This document shows, piece by piece, positions 35,879 through 44,318 of a stretch of 64,000 nt of DNA. The notes under the pieces are model-generated. The model searched no databases and was not told where the DNA came from. It was given only the letters and a program-made list of their open reading frames with translations. Position 1 is the first letter of the stretch. Each line of letters starts with the position of its first letter. Source of the DNA: Allobosea sp. CRIB-10 (GTDB lineage: Bacteria > Pseudomonadota > Alphaproteobacteria > Rhizobiales > Beijerinckiaceae); contig NZ_FOKP01000009.1 in the NCBI RefSeq assembly GCF_900112185.1, forward strand, positions 124,001 to 188,000, read 5' to 3'. The position numbers and the translations under genes are program-made.

Positions 35879-36047
35879 CCCGGGTCCAAGCCGGCCCTTG
35901 GCTCTAAGCCTTTCGTCTAGCGGCGATTGCTTCGCGGGCTCTGTATGGGATTCTGCGCACGCCCGCGCCGTTGACATAGGCGTTATGCGCGGTGCAGCAT
36001 GCCGCCCGGGAAACGCACAATCGAGCAATGGGTAAGGTTATCCAGGG
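35879..36047 (+). promoter_or_regulatory. Leader of the liv operon
   Basis: 169 bp without a gene. A consensus -35 hexamer TTGACA is at 35971-35976; no good -10 is visible at normal spacing, so the assignment is tentative. CCAGGG just before the livG ATG is a modest ribosome binding site. Confidence 0.3.
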
Positions 36048-36801
36048 ATGTCTGAGGATACTATTCTCTCGACCTCAGGCCTCACGAAAGAATTTGCCGG
36101 CTTCACAGCGGTGAATGGGGTTGATCTGAAGGTTCGGCGCGGCTCGATTCACGCTTTGATCGGGCCGAACGGGGCGGGCAAGACGACCTGCTTCAACCTG
36201 TTGACCAAATTCCTGCCGCCGACGCGGGGGCAGATCGTCTATAACGGCCGCGACATCACCGGCGAGAAGCCGGCCGAGATCGCAAGGCTCGGCCTGGTGC
36301 GCTCCTTCCAGATCTCGGCTGTGTTCCCGCAGCTCTCGGTCAAGACCAATGTCCGCGTCGCGCTGCAGCGCAAGCGCGGCGACAGTTTCGACTTCTGGCG
36401 TTCGGAAAAGGTGCTGTCCTCGCTCGATGCCGAGGCGCTGCGCCTGGTGGAGGCGGTCGGTCTCTCGGCCTTCGCCGAACTGCCGGCGGGCGAGCTCTCC
36501 TATGGCCGCAAGCGCGCGCTGGAGATCGCGACGACATTGGCGCTCGAACCCGAGATGCTGCTGCTCGACGAGCCGATGGCGGGCATGGGGCGCGAGGACA
36601 TCGAGCGGATCGAGGCGCTGATCCGCAAAGTCTCGGCCAACCGCACCATCCTGATGGTCGAGCACAACCTTTCGGTGGTCGCCTCACTCTGCGACCGCAT
36701 CACCGTGCTCGCCCGCGGCCAGGTCCTGGCCGAGGGCGACTACGCCACCGTCTCGAAGGACCCGCGCGTGGTCGAAGCCTATATCGGATCGGGGGTCGGC
36801 C

Positions 36802-36812
<11 letters not shown>
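36048..36812 (+). CDS. livG: Branched-chain amino-acid-type ABC importer ATPase LivG
   Basis: 254 aa ATPase of a HAAT-family importer. Walker A GPNGAGKTT, signature LSYGRKRALEIATTLALEP (the LivG-type LSYGxxR variant), Walker B LLLDEPMAGM, switch His VEHNLSVV. The order livG-F-K-H-M is complete, so a working importer is expected. The stop overlaps the livF start by 11 bp. Confidence 0.9.
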
Positions 36813-37545
<733 letters not shown>

Positions 37546-37600
37546 CGCAAGGCGTCCAACAAGAACATACCGACATCAGACATCTCAGGGAGGTAAGAAT

Positions 37601-38806
37601 ATGCAGCTCAAGACATTGCTCGCGGCCACGGCGCTGGGCGCGCTGATGGCCTCGCCGGCGCTGGCGCAGCAGATCTCGGTCAAGGCCGGCGTGCTCAACG
37701 ATCGCTCCGGCCTCTATGCCGACCTCTCGGGCGAGGGCTCGGTGATCGCCGCGCGCCTGGCGGTGGAGGACTTCAAGGCAGCGGAGAAGGGCATCAAGGT
37801 CGAGATCGTCTCGGCCGACCACCAGAACAAGCCGGACGTCGGCTCGACCATCGCCCGGCAGTGGTATGATCAGGACGGCGTCGACCTGATCCTCGACGTG
37901 CCGACCTCCTCGGTCGCGCTGGCGGTCAACCAGATCACGCGCGAGAAGAACAAGGTCCACATCAATTCCGGCGCGGCCTCCTCGGACCTGACGGGCAAGG
38001 CATGCTCGCCGAACACGGTGCACTGGACTTACGACACCTATGCGCTGGCGCAGGGCACCGGCGGCGCCATGACCAAGGCCGGCGGCGACAGCTGGTTCTT
38101 CCTCACCGCCGACTATGCCTTCGGCCATGCGCTCGAGCGCGACACCTCGGCCGTCGTCACCAAGGCCGGCGGCAAGGTGCTGGGCGCGGTCCGCACGCCG
38201 TTCCCGGGCACGGACTTCTCGTCCTTCCTGCTGCAGGCGCAGGCCTCGAAGGCCAAGGTGATCGGCCTCGCCAATGCCGGCGGCGACACCATCAACTCGA
38301 TCAAGCAGGCGGGTGAGTTCGGCATCGTCGCCGGCGGCCAGAAGCTCGCCGGTCTGCTCGTCTTCGCCACTGACGTGCACGCGCTCGGCCTGCAGACGGC
38401 GCAAGGCCTCGTCCTCACCGAATCCTTCTACTGGGACAAGGACGACGGGACCCGCGCCTGGTCGGAGCGCTTCGCCAAGCTCAATGGCGGCAAGAAGCCG
38501 TCCATGGTCCAGGCCGGCGTCTATTCCGGCATGCTGCACTATCTGAAGGCTGTCGAGGCGACCAAGGGCAAGGACGCGGCCGCCGTCATGGCCAAGATGA
38601 AGGAGATGCCGACCGACGACCCGTTGTTCGGCAAGGGCTCGGTCCGCGCCGACGGCCGCAAGATGCACGACATGTACCTGTTCGAGGTCAAGAAGCCCTC
38701 CGAATCGAAGGGCCCTTGGGACTACTACAAGCAGGTCGCGGTGCTGAAGGCCGACGAGGCCTTCAAGCCGCTCGCCGAGAGCGAGTGCCCGCTCGTCAAG
38801 AAGTGA
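37601..38806 (+). CDS. livK: HAAT-family periplasmic substrate-binding protein
   Basis: 401 aa. Signal peptide MQLKTLLAATALGALMASPALA/QQ. The mature protein follows the receptor-type Peripla_BP_6 fold: ISVKAGVLNDRSGLYADLSGEGS, then YDTYALAQGTGGAMTKAGGDSWFFLTADYAFG and VYSGMLHYLKAV (quoted in parts). The GLYADLSGEGS opening and ADYAFGHALE are shared with ABC binding proteins for aromatic or small organic acids, so a substrate other than leucine is possible. GGGAGGTAAGAAT precedes the ATG. Confidence 0.87.
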   Translation: MQLKTLLAATALGALMASPALAQQISVKAGVLNDRSGLYADLSGEGSVIAARLAVEDFKAAEKGIKVEIVSADHQNKPDVGSTIARQWYDQDGVDLILDVPTSSVALAVNQITREKNKVHINSGAASSDLTGKACSPNTVHWTYDTYALAQGTGGAMTKAGGDSWFFLTADYAFGHALERDTSAVVTKAGGKVLGAVRTPFPGTDFSSFLLQAQASKAKVIGLANAGGDTINSIKQAGEFGIVAGGQKLAGLLVFATDVHALGLQTAQGLVLTESFYWDKDDGTRAWSERFAKLNGGKKPSMVQAGVYSGMLHYLKAVEATKGKDAAAVMAKMKEMPTDDPLFGKGSVRADGRKMHDMYLFEVKKPSESKGPWDYYKQVAVLKADEAFKPLAESECPLVKK

Positions 38807-38834
38807 CAGGCTGAGCCTGTTCCAACGCGTCGCT

Positions 38835-38868
38835 CCGGGGCCGCATACGGCCCCGGACCAGCTTTCTT
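38835..38868 (+). terminator. Attenuator-like hairpin between livK and livH
   Basis: CCGGGGCCG-CATA-CGGCCCCGG is a perfect 9-bp stem (38835-38856) followed by ACCAGCTTTCTT. A shorter palindrome ACAGGCTGAGCCTGT lies at 38806-38820. Partial termination here would give more binding protein than permease. Confidence 0.5.
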
Positions 38869-38883
38869 AGAACGGTCGATCGC

Positions 38884-39771
38884 ATGTTCGAGCTCCTGGG
38901 TGTCCCTCCACAAGCCCTGTTCGGCCAGCTTCTGCTCGGCCTGATCAACGGCTCGTTCTACGCGATCCTGAGTCTTGGCCTGGCGGTGATCTTCGGCCTG
39001 CTCAACATCATCAACTTCACCCATGGCGCGCAGTACATGATGGGCGCCTTCGTCGCCTGGATGTGCCTGAATTATCTCGGCATCAACTATTGGGCGGCAC
39101 TGCTGCTGGCGCCGATCGCCGTCGGCGTGACCGGCGTGGTGATCGAGCGCTTCCTGTTGAAGCGCATCGCCCATGTCGACCATCTCTACGGGCTGCTGCT
39201 GACCTTCGGCCTGGCGCTGATCATCCAGGGCCTTTTCCGCAACAATTATGGTTCCTCAGGCCTGCCCTATCAGATTCCGGCTGAGCTGCGCGGCGGAACC
39301 AATCTCGGCTTCATGTTCCTGCCGACCTATCGCGGCTGGGTCGTGGTCGCCTCGCTCATCGTCTGTCTCGCCACCTGGTTCATGATCGAGAAGACCAAGC
39401 TCGGCTCCTACCTGCGCGCTGCGACCGAGAACCCGACGCTGACCCAGGCCTTCGGCATCAACGTGCCGCTGCTGGTGACGCTGACCTACGGTTTCGGCGT
39501 CGCGCTCGCCGCCTTCGCCGGCGTGCTGGCGGCGCCGATCTATTCGGTCAATCCGAACATGGGCGCCGACCTGATCATCGTCGTCTTCGCCGTCGTCGTC
39601 ATTGGCGGCATGGGCTCGATCATGGGCGCGATCGTCACCGGCTTCTCGCTCGGGCTGGTCGAGGGCCTGACCAAGGTGTTCTACCCGGAGGCCTCGGCGA
39701 CCGTGATCTTCATCATCATGGCGATCGTGCTTCTGGTGAAGCCGGCCGGCCTGTTCGGCCGCGCCGCGTAA
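38884..39771 (+). CDS. livH: HAAT-family importer permease LivH
   Basis: 295 aa, about eight hydrophobic spans. Family hallmarks: LLGLINGSFYAILSLGLAVIFGLLNIINFTHG near the N-terminus (read in blocks) and GTNLGF...TFGLALIIQGLFR. It forms the transport path with LivM. It ends nine bases before the livM ATG. Confidence 0.9.
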   Translation: MFELLGVPPQALFGQLLLGLINGSFYAILSLGLAVIFGLLNIINFTHGAQYMMGAFVAWMCLNYLGINYWAALLLAPIAVGVTGVVIERFLLKRIAHVDHLYGLLLTFGLALIIQGLFRNNYGSSGLPYQIPAELRGGTNLGFMFLPTYRGWVVVASLIVCLATWFMIEKTKLGSYLRAATENPTLTQAFGINVPLLVTLTYGFGVALAAFAGVLAAPIYSVNPNMGADLIIVVFAVVVIGGMGSIMGAIVTGFSLGLVEGLTKVFYPEASATVIFIIMAIVLLVKPAGLFGRAA

Positions 39772-39780
39772 GGAATTGAG

Positions 39781-40773
39781 ATGGCAGACATCGCTTCCAC
39801 CGACGCTCCCGCCGCCGGCCTCACCATCGGCGAGACCGATGACGGCACCGCCCGTCTGCACCGCAACCTGTTCATCGGCATCGCGGTGCTGTTGGCGATC
39901 GCGCCCTTCGTCGCCTATCCGGTCTTCGTGATGAAGGTGCTGTGCTTTGCGTTGTTCGCGCTCGCCTTCAACCTTCTGCTCGGCTATGGCGGCCTGCTCT
40001 CCTTCGGCCATGCCGCCTATTTCGGCATGGCGAGCTATGTCAGTGCCTATACGGCAAAGCACTGGGGGCTGACGCCGGAGCTCGCCATCCTCTCGGGGAC
40101 TCTGATCGCCGCTTTGCTCGGCCTCGCCTTCGGTTCGCTGGCGATCCGCCGCCAGGGGATCTACTTCGCCATGATCACCCTGGCGCTGGCGCAGATGGCG
40201 TTCTTCTTCTCGCTGCAGACGCCGCGCTTCACCGGCGGCGAGGACGGCATCCAGGCGGTGCCGCGCGGCAAGCTCTTCGGCCTCTTCAGCCTCGCCGACG
40301 ACCGCGCCCTCTATTGGCTGGTGGCGGCGATCTTCCTCGGCGGGTTGCTGCTGATCTACCGGATCATCCACTCGCCCTTCGGCCAGGTCTGCAAGGCGAT
40401 CCGTGACAACGAGCCCCGCGCCATCTCGCTCGGATACCGCGCCAGCCAGTACAAGCTCGCCGTCTTCGTGCTCTCGGCCGGCCTCGCCGGTCTTGCCGGC
40501 GCGACCAAGGCGATCGTCTTCCAGCTGGCCTCGCTCACCGACGTGCACTGGTCGATGTCGGGTGAAGTCGTGCTGATGACGCTGGTCGGCGGGCTCGGCA
40601 CCGTTTTCGGCCCAATCGTCGGCGCGCTCGTCATCGTCTCCATGCAGAACTTCCTGGCGACGCTCGGCGCCTGGGTCACGGTGGTGCAAGGCATCATCTT
40701 CGTGATCTGCGTGCTGCTCTTCCGCGAGGGCATCGTCGGCGTCATTGCCAAATGGATCAAGAAGCCGCTGTGA
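39781..40773 (+). CDS. livM: HAAT-family importer permease LivM
   Basis: 330 aa with a 35-residue polar N-terminus, then about nine hydrophobic segments. Family blocks: LAFNLLLGYGGLLSFGHAAYFG, AIRDNEPRAISLGYRASQYKL and LVGGLGTVFGPIVGALVIV (shown in part). Last gene of the liv operon; the next gene is convergent with a 9-bp gap. Confidence 0.9.
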   Translation: MADIASTDAPAAGLTIGETDDGTARLHRNLFIGIAVLLAIAPFVAYPVFVMKVLCFALFALAFNLLLGYGGLLSFGHAAYFGMASYVSAYTAKHWGLTPELAILSGTLIAALLGLAFGSLAIRRQGIYFAMITLALAQMAFFFSLQTPRFTGGEDGIQAVPRGKLFGLFSLADDRALYWLVAAIFLGGLLLIYRIIHSPFGQVCKAIRDNEPRAISLGYRASQYKLAVFVLSAGLAGLAGATKAIVFQLASLTDVHWSMSGEVVLMTLVGGLGTVFGPIVGALVIVSMQNFLATLGAWVTVVQGIIFVICVLLFREGIVGVIAKWIKKPL

Positions 40774-40782
40774 CGGCGGTGG

Positions 40783-41154
40783 CTACTGCTTGAGCAGATA
40801 GTCCGCCAGGGCGGCCCGGTTCGCCGCGTCGAGGCCGGCGGGCGGGCTCATCCAGCCACTGGGCACGACCGCATCGGGATCGGCGAGATAACCGAGCAGC
40901 CGCTCGCGGTCCCACGAGAGTCCTTGCGCCTTCGCCGCCTTGAACGCCGGCGAATAGTCGAACCCTTCGGCCGAGCCGAACACACGTCCGTTCAGCCCGT
41001 AAAGATGCGGCCCCGCCATGCCGGTCTTGGCGGGATCGAGACTGTGGCAGGACTGGCAGGCCTTGAAGACGGCGGCCCCAGCCGGCTCTTGCGCCTGCAC
41101 TGCACCGCCAGCGATCAGCCCAGACGCGATGAGCGCAGCCGAGGCCGTCCTCAC
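40783..41154 (-). CDS. Class I c-type cytochrome
   Basis: 123 aa. Signal peptide to about AQ22, heme site CQSCH (33-37), and a candidate axial Met in PSGWMSPPAG. It resembles mitochondrial/cytochrome c2-type electron carriers (AGPHLYGLNGRVFGSAEGFDYSPAF). The start overlaps the propeller gene stop by 4 bp, so it is paired with that exported protein and may accept electrons in the periplasm. Confidence 0.9.
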   Translation of the reverse strand: MRTASAALIASGLIAGGAVQAQEPAGAAVFKACQSCHSLDPAKTGMAGPHLYGLNGRVFGSAEGFDYSPAFKAAKAQGLSWDRERLLGYLADPDAVVPSGWMSPPAGLDAANRAALADYLLKQ

Positions 41155-42158
41155 GCAGGCTTCACCGTCTGAATGCGCACCAGCCGGTTGGTGCCGCTCT
41201 CGCCGCCCCAGGCTTCGCCGCTGCGTCCGTCCATCTGGCGGACATTGGCGCCGGGCTTGTCGCTCGGGAAGCTGTCGAACGCCTCGGTGAGCGGATCGAA
41301 GCGGACGATGCTGTTGAGCGCGAAATCGGTGAGCCAGACCTTGTCGGCGTCATCGACATAGACCGAATAGGTCCGCGGCTTATTGCCGGGCAGCTTCCAG
41401 CCCTTCCAGCTACCGCTCTCGGTGTCGAAAGACGAGACCTGCCCGGAATTCCACTCGCTGACCCAGATCCGGTTCTTCGAATCCGACCAGACCCGGCGCG
41501 CGCCTTGGCCTTCCGTCGGCGGGTCGACCACGGTGAAGGCGCCGCTCTGGGTGTTGATCCGGGCGATGTAGTTGCCGGCGAGCGAGGCGAACCAGATCTC
41601 GCCTGATGGCGTGCGCGTCATGCCATAGGGGCCGGCACCGCGCGGCGCGTCGAAGATTTCCATCTTGCCCGAGATCGGATCGAGCCGGCCGACGATGCCG
41701 TGCTGGCCGGTGAACCAGAGCATGCCGGCCTTGTCGAACACCGGCGTGTTGAGATTGGCCCGCTCACGGCCCTCGGGCAGCTTGAACAACTCGACCTTGT
41801 GCGTCTTGTCGTCGACGCGGGTGATGGCGTTCTGGCCGCCTTCGGTGACCCAGGCGGCACCGTCCGGCCCGCGCACCACCCCATGCGGGGCGGCGCCGTC
41901 GCCGAGCGGGATCACCTTGGTCTGGCCGGTGCGCGGATCGAAGCGGCCGAGCACGCCGTTGCGCTGACCGCAGACCCAGATCGTGCCGTCGCCAGCATCG
42001 GTGACGTCGCGCGAGCCCTTGATCTCCGGCACCTCGAAATAGGTGACGATGAATGGATTGCCGGGCTGGGACTGCCCCGTGGCTTCGGCGCTGCGCAGGA
42101 TCAGATTCGGCGCGGCGAGGCCGGCAAGGCCGAATTTCAGGAACGAACGGCGCAGCAT
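41151..42158 (-). CDS. TAT-exported streptogramin-lyase-like beta-propeller
   Basis: 335 aa. TAT signal RRSFLKFGLAGLAA at the N-terminus, then a seven-bladed propeller of about 42-residue units with repeated IWV/LWF/IWF/VWL strands (DGTIWVCGQRNG, AGMLWFTGQHG, SGEIWFASLAGN, KNRIWVSEWNSG, ADKVWLTDFALN). This matches the Vgb/virginiamycin B lyase superfamily, but I do not find the catalytic histidines I would expect from Vgb, so antibiotic cleavage is unlikely. AGGAGACGCCA precedes the ATG. Confidence 0.8.
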   Translation of the reverse strand: MLRRSFLKFGLAGLAAPNLILRSAEATGQSQPGNPFIVTYFEVPEIKGSRDVTDAGDGTIWVCGQRNGVLGRFDPRTGQTKVIPLGDGAAPHGVVRGPDGAAWVTEGGQNAITRVDDKTHKVELFKLPEGRERANLNTPVFDKAGMLWFTGQHGIVGRLDPISGKMEIFDAPRGAGPYGMTRTPSGEIWFASLAGNYIARINTQSGAFTVVDPPTEGQGARRVWSDSKNRIWVSEWNSGQVSSFDTESGSWKGWKLPGNKPRTYSVYVDDADKVWLTDFALNSIVRFDPLTEAFDSFPSDKPGANVRQMDGRSGEAWGGESGTNRLVRIQTVKPA

Positions 42159-42293
42159 TGGCGTCTCCTTTCGTAGTCGGCCGGCGAATGATCCGCCTGT
42201 TCAGCGCAGGCGTAAACCGACAACATCGTGAAACTGTGGCTGCGGCCAGACGGTTCCCTCCGTCTGATGACGGAAGGCCATTCGTTCCCCGTG

Positions 42294-42408
42294 AGCCCTC
42301 ATCCTGAGGAGCCGCGTCAGCGGCGTCTCGAAGGATGGTCCAAGAGGCTCCGGAGTCATCTGGACCATCCTTCGAGACGGCCCTATGGGCCTCCTCAGGA
42401 TGAGGGCT
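42294..42408. repeat. REP/BIME-like nested inverted repeat
   Basis: Outer arms AGCCCTCATCCTGAGGAG (42294-42311) and its exact complement (42391-42408), and inner 19-bp perfect arms at 42324-42342 and 42361-42379. The CTCATCCTGAGGAG core is a familiar intergenic palindrome of Hyphomicrobiales genomes. The rest of the 269-bp gap shows nothing else. Confidence 0.8.
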
Positions 42409-42427
42409 GAGGCGGCCGAAACGGGTC

Positions 42428-43063
42428 TCAGCGCTGCCGCTGGATGCCTTCAGGCAGGGTCGAGACGCGCGCCATCTCTCCGCTGCGGAACGCCATGGGA
42501 TCGGCGAGATAGTCCAGCGCCATCGGCATGGCGTCGACACCCCAGAACACCTCGCCGTCGATCACCAGGCTCGGCACGCCGAACACCCCGGCGGCGATCG
42601 CCTCCTCCGTCGCCTGGCGCAGGCGATCCTTGACCGCCGGCTCGCCGATCAGTGCCAGGGCATCGGGGCGGCCGGCGGCGTCGGCGACCTCTTCCAGGAC
42701 TTGCGGATCATTTGCCTCGCGCCCCTCGCCCCAGACGAGGCGGAAGGCGGCCGTGATCGCCGCTTCGTCGCCATCAAGCGCGGTCAACAAGCGCAGCATG
42801 GCGAGCGGGTTGAAGGGGTGGGTCGGCGGGAAGCGGAAAGGCACGCCCATCGCCTGTGCCTTGTGCGTCGCGAGCCGGTAGGTGTGGACGCGCTTGGGCG
42901 CGATCTCCGCCGGCCCGAGCTGACCCCAATGCTTCAATACCGCTCCGAAGACGATCGGCTTCAGTGCGATCGGCCGTTGCGCCCGGATCGCATCGAGCCG
43001 CGTCAGTGCCAGATGCGCGAAAGGCGAGATGACGTCGAAATACCAGAGGGCAGGCGCAGGCAT
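42428..43063 (-). CDS. DsbA-family protein, 2-hydroxychromene-2-carboxylate isomerase-like
   Basis: 211 aa, kappa-class glutathione transferase/DsbA fold without a CxxC. The N-terminal WYFDVISPFAHLALTRL carries the catalytic Ser of the NahD-like isomerases, and the cis-Pro loop is AAGVFGVPSLVIDGEVFWG. These enzymes isomerise aromatic-degradation intermediates with glutathione. It is eight bases after the isochorismatase-like gene and part of a TetR-led operon, so a role in catabolism of an aromatic or cyclic compound is likely. Confidence 0.82.
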   Translation of the reverse strand: MPAPALWYFDVISPFAHLALTRLDAIRAQRPIALKPIVFGAVLKHWGQLGPAEIAPKRVHTYRLATHKAQAMGVPFRFPPTHPFNPLAMLRLLTALDGDEAAITAAFRLVWGEGREANDPQVLEEVADAAGRPDALALIGEPAVKDRLRQATEEAIAAGVFGVPSLVIDGEVFWGVDAMPMALDYLADPMAFRSGEMARVSTLPEGIQRQR

Positions 43064-43071
43064 GGGCGGGC

Positions 43072-43611
43072 TCACTTGACCAGCTTCAGCGCGGCGCGGA
43101 ATTGCGGGTGCTCGGCCGAGCGCAGCCATTCGAACACGACCATCTCGGTGGTGACGATCTCGGCGCCATGCCGCTCCAGCCGCCGCAGGCTCACCTCCTT
43201 GCTCTCGGGCACGCGCGAGCCGACGGCGTCCTGCACGACCAGGACGCGGCGCTTGTGCTCGAGCAGCGACAATGCGGTCTGGCCGAAGCAGACATGCGCC
43301 TCGCAGCCGCAGAGGACGAGGTCGTCATCGCCGGCGATGGCCTCGATAAAGGCCGGCGCGGCACAGGCATCGAAGCTCATCTTGGCGATGGCGGGGGCGG
43401 CCTCGGCCAGCTCCGACACTGTCGAACCAAGCCCCGCGGGATTCTGCTCGGTCATCACGATCGGAACATCGAGAAGCTTTGCCGCTGCCACCAGCCTGCC
43501 GGCATTGGCGAGGAGGCGAGTTCCGTCATGGATCGCCGGCATCAAGCGCGCCTGGAAATCGATGATGACGAGGCGAGACCGCTTGGCGTTCATCAGATGC
43601 ATCGGCGTCAT
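43072..43611 (-). CDS. Isochorismatase-like cysteine hydrolase
   Basis: 179 aa. The catalytic triad of the family is visible: D18 (VIIDFQ), K77 (AKMSFDA) and C108 (CGCEAHVCFGQTAL). Members hydrolyse amides or N-carbamoyl groups; this one resembles the YcaC-type group of unknown substrate. The start overlaps the TetR stop by ATGA; a later ATG at 43593 is also possible. Confidence 0.87.
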   Translation of the reverse strand: MTPMHLMNAKRSRLVIIDFQARLMPAIHDGTRLLANAGRLVAAAKLLDVPIVMTEQNPAGLGSTVSELAEAAPAIAKMSFDACAAPAFIEAIAGDDDLVLCGCEAHVCFGQTALSLLEHKRRVLVVQDAVGSRVPESKEVSLRRLERHGAEIVTTEMVVFEWLRSAEHPQFRAALKLVK

Positions 43612-44255
43612 CTCCGCAGGAGCCGGTCGAGCTCGGTTTCGACATGGCGCTCCATCAGCGTGCGCGCCGAAGCGCCGAACATGCGGATGCGCCGCGTATG
43701 CGCCAGCAGCAGCACGCCGGAAGCATGGGCGAAGGCGTCGGTCATGATCAAGTCGGCCTGCGCGGCATCGGCGCCCAACGCCAGCGCGGCGCCGCGGATC
43801 GGCGCCAAGGTCGCTTCCAGCGCCTCGTTCAGCGCCCTGTCGCGCTCGCGGCCGAGGCCGTGCGGCCGCATGCCGCCGCGGAACAGATAGAAGCCGAGAT
43901 CGAGATCGCGCGGATTGGCGGCATAGAAATCGAAGAAGGCGAGGGCGGCCGCCGAGAAGCGTTCTGCCGGCGTGCCGGCAGAAGCGACCGCCGCATTGAC
44001 CGCCTCCTGCAATGTCGCGATCGAGCGGCCGAGCACCTCGGCATAGAGCGCTTCCTTCGAGTCGAAATGGAAATAGAGCGCCGCCGGCGTGTAGCCGGCC
44101 TCGGCCGCGATCGCCCGCAGCGAGGCGCCGTCCAGCCCCTCGCGCTCAAAGACGGAGCGCGCTGCAGTGACGATACCCTCGCGCTTGGCATCCGTCGCAG
44201 CATAGCGGCCGCGCTTCCGGCTCGTTGCCCCCTCACCCACTCTGACCAGCTCCAA
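43608..44255 (-). CDS. TetR-family transcriptional regulator
   Basis: 215 aa if read from the TTG at 44255; a GTG at 44240 with GGAG nine bases upstream is a good alternative. Helix-turn-helix: REGIVTAARSVFEREGLDGASLRAIAAEAGYTPAALYFHF (seen in the blocks GLDGASLRAIAAEAG and YTPAALYFHF). It heads a leftward operon with two catabolic enzymes and is divergent from the HpaB/AbfD-family gene, so it probably controls both sides. Confidence 0.87.
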   Translation of the reverse strand: MELVRVGEGATSRKRGRYAATDAKREGIVTAARSVFEREGLDGASLRAIAAEAGYTPAALYFHFDSKEALYAEVLGRSIATLQEAVNAAVASAGTPAERFSAAALAFFDFYAANPRDLDLGFYLFRGGMRPHGLGRERDRALNEALEATLAPIRGAALALGADAAQADLIMTDAFAHASGVLLLAHTRRIRMFGASARTLMERHVETELDRLLRR

Positions 44256-44265
44256 GCTCTTGACG

Positions 44266-44288
44266 AAAATCTAACGCCGTTTGATTTT
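44266..44288. promoter_or_regulatory. Weak inverted repeat in the TetR/HpaB divergent spacer
   Basis: AAAATC and GATTTT are perfect 6-bp arms 11 bp apart in the 63-bp spacer. It is the only symmetric element between the two start codons and so the best operator candidate, but the arms are short. Confidence 0.35.
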
Positions 44289-44318
44289 AGCGGCAACGAC
44301 GTTGCGGAGGAAGCTAGC

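Noticed and set aside
35971..35999. A full sigma-70 promoter for the liv operon
   Set aside because: TTGACA is perfect but there is no acceptable -10 hexamer 16-18 bp away, so it is kept only as a weak leader feature.
41151..42158. Virginiamycin B resistance gene
   Set aside because: Only the propeller fold and strand repeats match; catalytic residues are not evident and a TAT signal with cytochrome partner suggests another role.
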